Source of the DNA: Clostridia bacterium
GTDB lineage: Bacteria > Bacillota > Clostridia > Christensenellales > Borkfalkiaceae
Direction: 5' to 3'
Assembly: GCA_028720205.1 (NCBI GenBank)
Contig: JAQYLE010000073.1
Span: forward strand, 1 to 47,251
DNA: 47,251 nucleotides
In this document: piece after piece, positions 1-7,973 of the stretch
How the letters are laid out: each line of letters opens with the position of its first letter
Position numbering within the stretch: the stretch's first letter is position 1
Notes under the pieces: generated by a model
Told to the model about the DNA's origin: nothing
Seen by the model: only the letters and a program-made list of their open reading frames with translations
The model's database searches: none
Program-made: the position numbers and the translations under genes

Positions 1-153
1 CGATATTCAAGCGAGTTAAATAGATAAAATGAAACGGTTCGCAGGGAGTTTATCCACAACCCCCTTTGTTGGTTTACGAAAATTATAATAAACCCGTCCG
101 AAACATATTCATTTTCAACAAAATCGAAATAATTTATATCAAAACTAAAAAAT
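1..153. other. Window edge, no complete gene seen
   Basis: All three forward frames reach a stop within the first 27 bases (taa 17-19, tag 21-23, taa 25-27), so at most the last few codons of a forward gene lie here. The stretch is AT-rich. A TATAAT-like hexamer at 84-89 has no credible -35 at a normal distance. I see nothing else in it. Confidence 0.5.
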
Positions 154-200
154 AAAGGCGCTGTCTGCAAGTTTTTTTATCAACTTGCGACAGCCCCTTT
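154..200. repeat. Long imperfect hairpin, terminator-like or mobile-element end
   Basis: The arm at 154-172 (AAAGGCGCTGTCTGCAAGT) pairs with 184-200 around a T-rich loop, with one bulge and one mismatch. T-rich DNA lies on the outer sides, so it could terminate transcription either way. Ends reading GGGGCTGTCGCAAG resemble terminal repeats of some insertion sequences, but no transposase is visible. It could mark the end of an element that lies to the left of the window. Confidence 0.5.
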
Positions 201-271
201 GTCAAGCTAAAGCGCCAATAAGGCGGCGCGGGAAACGTAATGTTTTCCGCGCCGTGCGTTTAAAAAAATAA

Positions 272-308
272 CTCCCCTTTGTTTTTGCCCTGCAAAAACA
301 AAGGGGAG
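272..308 (-). terminator. Strong intrinsic terminator, second in tandem after the 6S RNA
   Basis: This is a perfect 16-bp inverted repeat (CTCCCCTTTGTTTTTG and its complement) around the 5-nt loop CCCTG. On the minus strand the stem is followed by TTATTTTTTT. It lies just downstream of the probable 6S RNA, whose own closing stem is already followed by a T-run, so it would act as a backup terminator. Confidence 0.8.
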
Positions 309-320
309 CATACAACGTCG

Positions 321-530
321 AAAAAAGGAAATCCGCCTGTGCCGCACCCCGAAAAGGTGAAACCCGCATTCTCGCAGGTGGGTGTTCTGTCGGTCGGCAT
401 CAATCTTTCCGTTGCGCACAACCTCTTCAAAACGCGGGTTGAAACAGACCTTGTTTATCCGCCCGAACGCAAACTCCCTTATAATTGACGTGGATTACGT
501 TTTTCCGGACTCCGTACACCGCAGACTTCC
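321..530 (-). ncRNA. ssrS: Probable 6S RNA
   Basis: 6S RNA binds the sigma-A RNA polymerase holoenzyme and lowers transcription in stationary phase. The transcript is about 205 nt, has a perfect consensus promoter just upstream and ends in a T-run. Its ends form a 10-bp closing stem (GGAAGUCUGC at 530-521 with GCGGAUUUCC at 336-327). The terminal arm folds as GUUCGG-g-CGG against CCG-a-CCGA, and GGG-a-GUU against AAC-a-CCC. Between arm and closing stem is a large asymmetric bubble whose 3' side carries two small hairpins (CCUGC/GCGGG and CACC/GGGGUG). This rod-bubble-stem shape, the size and the CACCCACCUG-like 3' segment fit Firmicutes 6S RNA. Assignment is from structure read by eye; no covariance-model score was available. 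Confidence 0.77.
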
Positions 531-535
531 CGTAT

Positions 536-564
536 ATTATACGTAATTTTTGCGCGCCTGTCAA
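536..564 (-). promoter_or_regulatory. Consensus sigma-A promoter of the 6S RNA
   Basis: On the minus strand TTGACA (564-559), a 17-bp spacer and TATAAT (541-536) match the consensus in all twelve positions. The predicted start, about 529-530, coincides with the first base of the 6S closing stem. Confidence 0.85.
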
Positions 565-584
565 GGGAACGGCGGGGGAGAACG

Positions 585-1412
585 TTATTTTTCCGTAAGT
601 TTTACAAGAAAGGGAATTTCTTCCTCGAAGTCTAAACCGTAGCGCGTTTCGCCGCCGCTTTTTTTCTTGTTCGCAATACAGCGGCAGGTAAAATCGGCGG
701 CGGATTTTACGGCGTACTCCATGTTTTTTCCCGCGGCAAGCAAGCCCGTAAACACCGAAGCGAACACGTCGCCGGAGCCGTGAAACGCGCCGTCGATTTT
801 TTCGTGCGTGGTTTTTTTATACTTATCCGCGCCGCCTGCGTAATATACGGACATACCGTCTTTTTCGTCCGCGCCCGTCAACACGGGGTGCGGGCACAGG
901 TTAAGCAGCGCAAAAAACAGTTCTTCGCGGCGGCTGTCCGCTTTGTCGTAAACGGAAAAATCGTTCCCCGTGAGGGCGCACGCTTCGGTAACGTTGGGCA
1001 GAATATAATCCGCCTGCGCGCAAAGCCGTTTCATGGCGGCTACAAAGGAAGCGTTAAAGCCCGGATACAGTTTTCCGTTATCGCCAAGCACGGGGTCTAC
1101 GATAAATACGCCGTCTTTTTTAAGCAGGGCGTTTTTAAATTTTTCCACGTATTCCGCCTGCGCGGCGTTGCCGAGGTAGCCGCAGTATATAATATCGTAG
1201 GCGAGGCGCAAATCGCTCCACTGTTTTAAAGTGGGGGCGAAATCTTCCGTTAAATCGCGGAAAGTGTAATTTGTAAAGCCGCCGGTGTGCGTGGATAAAA
1301 GCGCCGTGGGCAATACGTCGCAGGTAACGCCGCACGCGGATATTATGGGCAACGCTACGGTTAAGGAGCATTTTCCCACGCAGGAAAGATCGTTGATGGC
1401 AAGCACTCGCAT
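585..1412 (-). CDS. pdxY: Pyridoxamine/pyridoxal kinase (PdxY/PdxK-like, ribokinase fold)
   Basis: This 275-residue cytosolic kinase phosphorylates vitamin B6 vitamers at the 5' hydroxyl in the pyridoxal-phosphate salvage pathway. The N-terminus (MRVLAINDLSCVGKCSLTVA) and THTGGF near residue 41 are typical of pyridoxamine kinases. The FHGSGDVF motif near residues 211-218 carries the catalytic Asp of the ribokinase family (D215). The start is ATG at 1412, preceded by GGAGG (1425-1421) at good spacing; the reading frame is open further upstream, but those residues do not fit the family. Its consensus promoter interleaves with the divergent aspS promoter. The 6S RNA promoter begins 20 bp after its stop. 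It could be a PdxK-type or bifunctional HMP/pyridoxal kinase, but the fold is not in doubt. Confidence 0.88.
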   Translation of the reverse strand: MRVLAINDLSCVGKCSLTVALPIISACGVTCDVLPTALLSTHTGGFTNYTFRDLTEDFAPTLKQWSDLRLAYDIIYCGYLGNAAQAEYVEKFKNALLKKDGVFIVDPVLGDNGKLYPGFNASFVAAMKRLCAQADYILPNVTEACALTGNDFSVYDKADSRREELFFALLNLCPHPVLTGADEKDGMSVYYAGGADKYKKTTHEKIDGAFHGSGDVFASVFTGLLAAGKNMEYAVKSAADFTCRCIANKKKSGGETRYGLDFEEEIPFLVKLTEK

Positions 1413-1482
1413 AAAAAATACCTCCAAAAGCGGAAAAAACCTGTTAAAAATTAAAAATTCCCGCAAAGATTTCTTATAAAGC

Positions 1483-1511
1483 ATTATAAAATTCTTGCTT
1501 TTTTTTGTCAA
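1483..1511 (-). promoter_or_regulatory. Promoter of pdxY
   Basis: On the minus strand TTGACA (1511-1506), 17 bp and TATAAT (1488-1483) give a perfect consensus promoter, with a leader of about 65 nt. It interleaves with the divergent aspS promoter. Confidence 0.8.
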
Positions 1512-1523
1512 ACGCATTAAAAT
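1495..1523 (+). promoter_or_regulatory. Promoter of aspS
   Basis: TTGCTT (1495-1500), 17 bp and TAAAAT (1518-1523). The -35 lies inside the spacer of the opposing pdxY promoter, and the pdxY -35 lies inside this spacer, so both cannot be occupied at once. The leader to the aspS ATG is about 125 nt, with no obvious riboswitch. Confidence 0.65.
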
Positions 1524-1654
1524 AGAAAAGTAAAAAATTTACGCAAATTTTACAGGTAAGGCGCGGCGAAACGCGTAAAAACAGTTTGTTTAACCGTTTT
1601 GTACGCGTCGTTTAAGAAAAAACGGCGAATCAATAACTGAGCGGAGACGGCGAT

Positions 1655-2986
1655 ATGGTGATTACGGGCGAGATAAAAAAGGATACGGTTGATTTTATCG
1701 ATTTCGAAAAGTACGAAAACCAAGAAGTAACGATTAAAGGAACGGTGCACAATATCCGCATGATGTCGGATTTTGCGTTCGTTATTTTACGTACGGCGCG
1801 CGAAACGGTGCAGTGCGTGTATTCGGAAGAGTTTTCCTCTTACCGCATGCCGCCGGAACTGAAAGAGGAATGCGCCGTAAAAGTAACGGGAAAAGTAGTG
1901 GCGGGCGAAACGCGCGAAGGCGCGAAACGTTACGAATTGCAGATTCATAACGTGGAGATTTTATCTCATCCTGCGGCGATTTCTCCCGTGGTGATTACCA
2001 AAAAGCAGGTGCAGTGCGATTTAAATACCAATCTCGATTACCGCCCCGTAACGTTGCGTAATCCGCGCGAGCGCGCGATTTTTAAAATTCAGGAAGGCAT
2101 TCAGCGCGGCTTCCGGGAATTTCTGATTTCGCAGAACTTTACCGAAGTGCATACGCCGAAAATCAATTTTGCGGGCGCGGAAGGAGGCACCAACGTATTC
2201 AAACTCGATTATTTCGGTAAGCAGGTATATCTGGCTCAGTCTCCGCAACTTTACAAGCAGGCGCTTGTGGGCGTGTACGAACGCGTGTTCGAAATAGCGC
2301 CCGTATTCCGCGCGGAGCGCCACGATACCTCGCGCCATCTGAACGAGTACATTTCCATGGACTTTGAAATGGGCTTCATCGACGGTTTCGAAGATATTAT
2401 GAACATGGAAACGGGCGCGCTGAAATATATCATGAACCTTTTAAAAACGGAATACGCGGGCGAACTTGCTCTGCTTCACGCCGACGTGCCCGAAATTACG
2501 GAAATTCCCGCGATTAAGTTTATGGACGCGAAAGAAGTGATTATGAAGCAATTCAGATATCAGCCCACGGATATGAAAGATTTCGACCCGGCGGAAGAGG
2601 AAATGCTGGGCAAATACGCAAAAAAGAAATTCAATTCCGATTTTCTTTTCGTAACGCATTATCCTTCCAAAAAGCGCCCGTTCTATACCATGGACGATCC
2701 GGAAGACCCCGAATACACGCTCTCGTTCGATTTACTCTTCCGCGGTCTGGAAATCACTTCGGGCGGACAGCGCGTGCACGATTATAACGAGCAGGTTGCC
2801 AAGATGAAACGCCTGGGCATGAATCCCGATGAATTCGAAACCTATCTGATGCTGCACAAATACGGCGCGCCGCCGCACGGCGGACTGGGCATAGGTCTGG
2901 AACGGCTGACCATGCATCTTCTGGGCTTTAAAAACGTGCGCGAGGCAACCATGTTCCCCCGCGATATCAATCGCGTTACGCCGTAA
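1655..2986 (+). CDS. aspS: Aspartate--tRNA(Asp/Asn) ligase, archaeal-type AspS2
   Basis: This 443-residue class II aminoacyl-tRNA synthetase attaches aspartate to tRNA. An N-terminal OB-fold (about residues 15-105) binds the anticodon and the rest is the catalytic core. Recognisable signatures are GGTNVFKLDYFGKQVYLAQS, then QLYKQ, FRAERHDTSRHLNEY (motif 2), GGQRVHDY, and GIGLERLTM near the C-terminus (motif 3). Length and the AQSPQLYKQ signature match the short archaeal-type AspRS, not the roughly 590-residue bacterial AspRS with its GAD insertion. This type is often non-discriminating and mischarges tRNA-Asn, which the GatCAB amidotransferase then corrects; GatCAB is not in this window, so that is inference. 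The ATG at 1655 follows GGAG at a suitable distance. It could be read as AsnRS, but the motifs favour AspS2. Confidence 0.9.
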   Translation: MVITGEIKKDTVDFIDFEKYENQEVTIKGTVHNIRMMSDFAFVILRTARETVQCVYSEEFSSYRMPPELKEECAVKVTGKVVAGETREGAKRYELQIHNVEILSHPAAISPVVITKKQVQCDLNTNLDYRPVTLRNPRERAIFKIQEGIQRGFREFLISQNFTEVHTPKINFAGAEGGTNVFKLDYFGKQVYLAQSPQLYKQALVGVYERVFEIAPVFRAERHDTSRHLNEYISMDFEMGFIDGFEDIMNMETGALKYIMNLLKTEYAGELALLHADVPEITEIPAIKFMDAKEVIMKQFRYQPTDMKDFDPAEEEMLGKYAKKKFNSDFLFVTHYPSKKRPFYTMDDPEDPEYTLSFDLLFRGLEITSGGQRVHDYNEQVAKMKRLGMNPDEFETYLMLHKYGAPPHGGLGIGLERLTMHLLGFKNVREATMFPRDINRVTP

Positions 2987-3015
2987 AAGCGCGATAAAAT
3001 CGGGGGAGAAGGGGA

Positions 3016-3246
3016 ATGAAAAAAGTCATTAAGGTAAAAGATTTGTGCTGTACGATCTGTTGCGAGCGGCTCTCTCAGGCGCTGGAACTTAAAGACGGCG
3101 TGTTGAAAGCCAACGCCGATAAAAAACGCAACGCCGTGTACGTTGAAACGCTCTCTTTCGTAAGCGACGATTTTCTTCGCGCCGCCGTGGAAAAGGAGGG
3201 ATTCGAAGTGCTTTCCGTGGAACGGCGCAAAGGCCTGTTCTGCTGA
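3016..3246 (+). CDS. Small HMA-domain (CopZ-like) metal-binding protein with a CCxxCC motif
   Basis: This 76-residue cytosolic protein has the beta-alpha-beta pattern of heavy-metal-associated domains such as copper chaperones. The metal loop is unusual: where CopZ has MxCxxC, this protein has LCCTICCER, giving two overlapping CxxC pairs (C11, C12, C15, C16), and it ends in Cys (C76). The ATG at 3016 follows a strong GGGGGAGAAGGGG Shine-Dalgarno region. It sits 29 bp after aspS and is closed by its own terminator, so it is probably cotranscribed with aspS. No copper ATPase is adjacent; the metal ATPase at 15180 has its own HMA domains. Function beyond thiol-based metal binding is inference. 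Confidence 0.78.
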   Translation: MKKVIKVKDLCCTICCERLSQALELKDGVLKANADKKRNAVYVETLSFVSDDFLRAAVEKEGFEVLSVERRKGLFC

Positions 3247-3249
3247 AAG

Positions 3250-3270
3250 AGCGCGTAAGGCGCTTTTTAT
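3250..3270 (+). terminator. Intrinsic terminator after the HMA gene
   Basis: AGCGC, loop GTAAG, GCGCT, then TTTTAT, starting 4 bp after the stop codon. The stem is short but GC-rich. Confidence 0.6.
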
Positions 3271-3290
3271 AAAAGAAAGCGTCGAAACGC

Positions 3291-3319
3291 TTTACAAAAG
3301 GCGTAAAACAAGATATAAT
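3291..3319 (+). promoter_or_regulatory. Promoter of the ileS leader
   Basis: TTTACA (3291-3296), 17 bp and TATAAT (3314-3319). The predicted start near 3326 leaves an unusually long leader of about 410 nt before ileS. Confidence 0.75.
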
Positions 3320-3325
3320 AAAAGG

Positions 3326-3620
3326 GTAAGCCGCGTTACGCGGCGCAACAACAGAATATTTCAGTAAAAAGGCAACGAAGAGGACAACGCCCGGACGTAT
3401 CCGCTCGCACAGAGAACTTCCCGTTACGCTGAGAGGGAAGAGGACGGACTTTCGCAGATATCGCCTCCGAGCCCATCCGACCAACGCGCCTGCCGGTAAA
3501 AGGATACGCGGCGCAAGTAATCGGGTACGGGAATCCCGTGCCGTTATCACGCGGGGCAAATGATCGTTTGTTTTGGCGTGGGTGTGTTTTTTGTCCAAAA
3601 CACGCCTTATTTTTATGAAC
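3326..3620 (+). promoter_or_regulatory. T-box-like leader of ileS, with terminator
   Basis: T-box leaders bind uncharged tRNA and let transcription continue only when the tRNA is not aminoacylated. The Stem I apical region is recognisable: CAGAGAAC (3410-3417), followed by the GTTACGCTGAGA element and the pairing of TTCCC with GGGAA. An isoleucine specifier candidate, ATC at 3460-3462, sits in GATATCGCC on the 3' side of Stem I. A stem-III-like segment with GGGAATCCCGTGCCGTTATC follows around 3530-3550. A terminator hairpin (GGCGTG 3575-3580 with CACGCC 3601-3606, then TTATTTTT) closes it. The canonical antiterminator sequence (AGGGUGG-N-ACCGCG) is not evident, which lowers confidence. Position before ileS and the ATC specifier agree. 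Confidence 0.65.
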
Positions 3621-3735
3621 GGGCGTTTTTATGCGGGCGTTAAGGAATGCGCGCTTTGCGCGCCGATAAAAAGCGGAGAAAAGCGGAAAGCAGCCGAGCG
3701 AGATAAAGAAGAAAACCGAAAGGAGAACGGATACA

Positions 3736-6700
3736 ATGGCAGGATACAAAAACGTAGATACTTCCCTGAATTTCGTGGAACGCGAAAAGAACGTGGTGAA
3801 ATTCTGGAACGAAAACCGCGTGTTTGAAAAGAGCATGGAAAAGAACGAAGGGAACGAGGAATTCTCGTTTTACGACGGACCTCCCACGGCGAACGGAAAG
3901 CCGCACATCGGGCATATTTTAACGCGCGTGATGAAAGATATCGTGCCTCGTTATCAAACGATGAAAGGCAAACACGTACTGCGCAAGGCGGGGTGGGATA
4001 CGCACGGTCTGCCCGTGGAACTGGAAGTGGAAAAGAAACTCGGGTTCGATCATAAAACGGAAATCGAGGCGTACGGCATCGAGCCGTTTATCGGCGAATG
4101 TAAAAAATCGGTGTGGAAATATACCGAAGAATGGAAAGAGATGTCCGATCGCGTGGGGTATTGGTGCGATATGGATAATCCGTACGTCACCTATCATAAC
4201 GATTATATCGAATCGGAATGGTGGGCGCTTAAAACGATGCACGAAAAAGGGCTTTTGTACAAGGGGCACAAAATCGTGCCGTATTGCCCGCGTTGCGGCA
4301 CGGCGCTTTCTTCGCACGAAGTGGCGCAGGGATATAAGGACGTAAAGCAGAAAACCGCATACGTCAAATTCAAAGTAAAGGGGGAAGATAACGCGTACAT
4401 TCTCGCCTGGACGACAACGCCGTGGACGCTTCCTTCCAACGTGGCGCTGTGTATGAATCCCGCGTTCGATTACGCGCGCGTGAAAATGCGCGGAACGGGC
4501 GAGGAATATATTTTAGCCGAGGGGCTTTTATCCGCCGTGCTCGGCGCGAAAGAGGGAGTGGAAAGCGAAGACGGCGAAGTTTGCGGCGGCTACGAAATCC
4601 TCGGCGTGAAAAAGGGCGCGGCATACGAGGGCACGGAATACGAGCCGTTGTATCCGTACGGCAAAGAGGTATTCCGCTTCCGCGAAAAGGCGTACTTTGT
4701 GGTAAACGATTCGTACGTTACGCTTACGGACGGCACGGGCGTGGTGCATACCGCCCCCGCTTTCGGCGAGGACGACTACCGCGTGGGAAGAAAATACAAT
4801 CTGCCCGTGGTGCAACTCATTACCGAAGAGGGAAAATTCCCCGCGGGTTGCGGCTTTTTAACGGGGCTTCGCAATACCGACGCGGACGAAAAGGTGCTTG
4901 CCGATCTTAACGAAAGAGGGCTGCTTTTAAAATCGGTGGAAATCACGCACTCCTATCCGTTCTGCTGGCGTTGCGATACGCCGCTGATCTACTACGCCCG
5001 TTCCAGTTGGTTTATTAAGGTGACGGCGGTGAAAGATCGGCTGATTGCCGCCAACCGTTCGGTAAACTGGATGCCCGAAACCATCAAGGAAGGGCGCATG
5101 GGCAACTTTTTGGAGAACGTAATCGACTGGGGACTTTCGCGCGACAGATACTGGGGCACGCCTTTGCCCGTCTGGGTGTGCGAGGACTGCGGCGAAATTA
5201 CGGTGATCGGCTCGATACGGGAACTCAAAGAAAGGTGCGGCGTGCAGGGCGAGATAGAACTGCACCGCCCGTATGTGGACAACCTCACGTGTACCTGCGA
5301 AAAGTGCGGCGGTAAAATGAAGCGCACGCCCGAAGTCATCGATTGCTGGTTCGATTCGGGTTCCATGCCTTTCGCACAGTATCATTATCCGTTTGAAAAC
5401 GCCGATTTGTTTAACGAAACGTTCCCCGCCGATTTTATCTCCGAGGCTGTGGATCAGACTCGCGGCTGGTTTTATACCTTGCTTGTTATTTCCACCATTT
5501 TATTCGATCGCGCGCCGTTTAAAAACTGCATCGTACTCGGGCACGTCAACGATAAAAACGGAATAAAAATGTCAAAGCACAAGGGCAACGTGGTAGATCC
5601 GTTCTCCGTGCTGGATAAACAGGGAGCGGACGCGGTGCGCTGGTATTTCTATACCTCATCGGCGCCGTGGATACCTTCGCGGTTCTATCCCGAAGCCGTT
5701 TCGGAATCGCAGAGAAAGTATATGGGCACGCTGTGGAACACATACGCTTTCTTCTGCCTGTATGCGGATATAGACAATTACGATCCTTCGAAGTACGATA
5801 TCGGAACGTGCAGACTTTCGCTGATGGATAAGTGGGTGCTCTCCCGCCTGAATACGCTGATAAAAACGGTGGACGAGGGCTTGGAAAAATACGAGATAAC
5901 CGAAAGCGCGCGCGCGTTGCAGAACTTTGTCGACGAACTTTCCAACTGGTACGTACGCCGCGGGCGCGAACGGTACTGGGGCAGCGAGATGACGGAGGAC
6001 AAAGCGGCGGCGTATACCACGCTGTGGCACGTTTTATATACGCTTACTCTTCTCACCGCGCCGTTTACGCCGTTTATCGCGGAAGAAATGTATTTGAATC
6101 TTGTGCCGCAGTTTTTCAAAGACGCGCCGATTTCCGTGCATCTTTGCTCTTTCCCCAAGGCGGAGGAAGAGTATATCGACGAAAAACTGGAACAGGGCAT
6201 GGAAGCGGTGCTGAACGTTGTGAACCTCGGCAGAGCGGCGCGTAACGGCGGCAACGTGAAAAATCGTCAGCCGCTTGCCAAAATGTACGTGGTAACGTCC
6301 GAACGCGCAACCCTTTCCGAAGGACTTAAACAAATCGCGCTGGACGAACTCAACGTGAAAGAATACGACGAGGCGGCGGACGCGGACGAATTCGTTTCGT
6401 ATAAATTAAAACCGCAATTAAAAACGCTCGGGCCGAAGTACGGCAAAAAACTCGGCGCGATTTCGGCGTTTTTGAATTCGTGCGACGCAAAAAAAGCCAA
6501 AGCCGTAGTGGAGGCGGTGAAAAACGGCGGAACGTATACTCTGGAAACGGATACCGGCGTAACGCTTTACGAAGAAGATCTGCAGATCTTTACGGAAAGC
6601 CGTTCCGGATTCGTATCCGCCTGCGATAAAGGCTATACGGTGGCGCTGGATACAACGCTTACCCCCGAACTTATCCGCGAGGGGTTCGAACGCGAAATCG

Positions 6701-6930
6701 TATCGAAGATACAAACGCTCAGGAAAGAGGCGAATTTCAACGTTACCGACCGCATAGAAGTGTATTATTCGGCTTCGGGCAAGGCGCTGGAAGTGTTGAA
6801 GCAGGCGACTTTTGCCGCCGACGTGCTGGCAATCAAAGTGGCGCAAATCGACGAAAAAACGCCGGCGGGTTATACCCGGGAAACGGACGTGAACGGCGAA
6901 AAAGTAACGTTTACTCTCGTCCGCGCGTAA
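3736..6930 (+). CDS. ileS: Isoleucine--tRNA ligase, type 2 (eukaryotic-like)
   Basis: This 1064-residue class Ia synthetase charges tRNA-Ile. The HIGH signature is at residues 57-60 (PPTANGKPHIGH) and KMSKH at 611-615. Between them lies the CP1 editing domain (AWTTTPWTLPSN, then GTGVVHTAPAFGEDDY), which hydrolyses misactivated valine. The C-terminal half holds the anticodon-binding domain (NWYVRRGRERYWG) and a long tail without the Cys-type zinc finger that ends type-1 enzymes. Length and motifs fit the eukaryotic-like IleS2 class, a class often associated with natural tolerance to mupirocin; tolerance here is inference. The ATG follows AAAGGAG. The gene stands alone behind its T-box-like leader. 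Confidence 0.95.
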   Translation: MAGYKNVDTSLNFVEREKNVVKFWNENRVFEKSMEKNEGNEEFSFYDGPPTANGKPHIGHILTRVMKDIVPRYQTMKGKHVLRKAGWDTHGLPVELEVEKKLGFDHKTEIEAYGIEPFIGECKKSVWKYTEEWKEMSDRVGYWCDMDNPYVTYHNDYIESEWWALKTMHEKGLLYKGHKIVPYCPRCGTALSSHEVAQGYKDVKQKTAYVKFKVKGEDNAYILAWTTTPWTLPSNVALCMNPAFDYARVKMRGTGEEYILAEGLLSAVLGAKEGVESEDGEVCGGYEILGVKKGAAYEGTEYEPLYPYGKEVFRFREKAYFVVNDSYVTLTDGTGVVHTAPAFGEDDYRVGRKYNLPVVQLITEEGKFPAGCGFLTGLRNTDADEKVLADLNERGLLLKSVEITHSYPFCWRCDTPLIYYARSSWFIKVTAVKDRLIAANRSVNWMPETIKEGRMGNFLENVIDWGLSRDRYWGTPLPVWVCEDCGEITVIGSIRELKERCGVQGEIELHRPYVDNLTCTCEKCGGKMKRTPEVIDCWFDSGSMPFAQYHYPFENADLFNETFPADFISEAVDQTRGWFYTLLVISTILFDRAPFKNCIVLGHVNDKNGIKMSKHKGNVVDPFSVLDKQGADAVRWYFYTSSAPWIPSRFYPEAVSESQRKYMGTLWNTYAFFCLYADIDNYDPSKYDIGTCRLSLMDKWVLSRLNTLIKTVDEGLEKYEITESARALQNFVDELSNWYVRRGRERYWGSEMTEDKAAAYTTLWHVLYTLTLLTAPFTPFIAEEMYLNLVPQFFKDAPISVHLCSFPKAEEEYIDEKLEQGMEAVLNVVNLGRAARNGGNVKNRQPLAKMYVVTSERATLSEGLKQIALDELNVKEYDEAADADEFVSYKLKPQLKTLGPKYGKKLGAISAFLNSCDAKKAKAVVEAVKNGGTYTLETDTGVTLYEEDLQIFTESRSGFVSACDKGYTVALDTTLTPELIREGFEREIVSKIQTLRKEANFNVTDRIEVYYSASGKALEVLKQATFAADVLAIKVAQIDEKTPAGYTRETDVNGEKVTFTLVRA

Positions 6931-7011
6931 CGCGGCATATCACGTCGCGGCGTTTTGCAAAAAAAACGGGGCGCGCGTTTTGCCGCAGGAGAGAAGCAAC
7001 GCGAAAAACGC

Positions 7012-7040
7012 TTTACTTTCGCGCAGGTTTAAGGTATAAT
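7012..7040 (+). promoter_or_regulatory. Promoter of the methyltransferase/pseudouridine synthase pair
   Basis: TTTACT (7012-7017), 17 bp and TATAAT (7035-7040), about 33 bp before the ATG. The -10 is perfect and the -35 moderate. Confidence 0.65.
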
Positions 7041-7073
7041 GAATAAAACGAATGCGGAGGAAACGCGCAGACA

Positions 7074-7973
7074 ATGAAAATCGCGCAGGATTGGACGGAT
7101 TATTCGATTATCGCCACGGGCGACGGGTACAAACTGGAACGCTGGAACAACGTATATCTTCTCCGCCCCGATCCGCAGGCGATCTGGCGCGCGCAGACGG
7201 ATTTATTCGCCTACCCGAAACTCAACGCGTATTATAAGCGTAGCGAAAAAGGGGGCGGCGGCTGGACGGTGGTAAAGCCGTTTCCTTCCGAATGGAACGT
7301 TTCTTACGAAAAACTCGGTTTAACGTTTAAAATAAAGCCCATGGGATTTAAACATACGGGGCTTTTTCCCGAACAGGCGGTGAACTGGCAGACGATGTAC
7401 GATTTGATTTACCGCCGCAAAGCCGCGGGGAAAGAAGTAAAAGTCCTCAATCTTTTCGCCTATACGGGCGGCGCAACCGTGGCGTGTGCGAAAGCGGGCG
7501 CAAGCGTTACGCACGTCGACGCGGCGAAAGGCATGGTGGAACGCGCGGGTGAAAACGTGCGCCTTTCCGGCATTTCGTCGGGCGTAAGATACATTGTGGA
7601 CGATTGTTTTAAATTCGTTCAGCGCGAAATTCGCCGCGGCAATACGTACGACGCGATTATCATGGATCCGCCCTCGTACGGCAGAGGTCCGTCGGGCGAA
7701 ACGTGGAAAATAGAAACGGATTTGTTCGACTTCGTAACGCTTTGCGCCAAAGTGCTTTCAAAAAACCCGCTGTTTTTTCTCATCAATTCGTACACCACGG
7801 GATTGCAGCCCATGGTATTGAAAAATATTTTGCAACTTACGCTGAAAAACGCGCTCGGAGAGGAGAAATTTCAATCGGGCAGAACGGAAGCGTACGAAGT
7901 GGGAATCGCAACGCAGGAGGGCATTTCTCTGCCCTGCGGCGCGGGAGGGATTTTTATTTATGACGGAAACTGA
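7074..7973 (+). CDS. SAM-dependent RNA methyltransferase, RlmI-like (COG1092 type)
   Basis: This 299-residue protein is a class I methyltransferase of the group that methylates C5 of cytosine in 23S rRNA. The SAM-binding motif I is VLNLFAYTGGATVACAKAGA (near residues 124-143), followed by the acidic strand THVDAAKG. The catalytic DPPSYGRG motif is near residues 200-207. It lacks the N-terminal PUA domain of E. coli RlmI and has instead about 110 residues of a different N-terminal region, so the exact target is uncertain. A GGAGG lies 13 bp before the ATG. It overlaps the next gene by 14 bp, which suggests translational coupling with a second RNA-modification enzyme. Confidence 0.8.
   Translation: MKIAQDWTDYSIIATGDGYKLERWNNVYLLRPDPQAIWRAQTDLFAYPKLNAYYKRSEKGGGGWTVVKPFPSEWNVSYEKLGLTFKIKPMGFKHTGLFPEQAVNWQTMYDLIYRRKAAGKEVKVLNLFAYTGGATVACAKAGASVTHVDAAKGMVERAGENVRLSGISSGVRYIVDDCFKFVQREIRRGNTYDAIIMDPPSYGRGPSGETWKIETDLFDFVTLCAKVLSKNPLFFLINSYTTGLQPMVLKNILQLTLKNALGEEKFQSGRTEAYEVGIATQEGISLPCGAGGIFIYDGN

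Noticed and set aside
207-419. A 70-codon frame on the minus strand in the 6S region
   Set aside because: It lies inside and beyond the structured RNA, has no Shine-Dalgarno or family match, and crosses the terminator hairpin.
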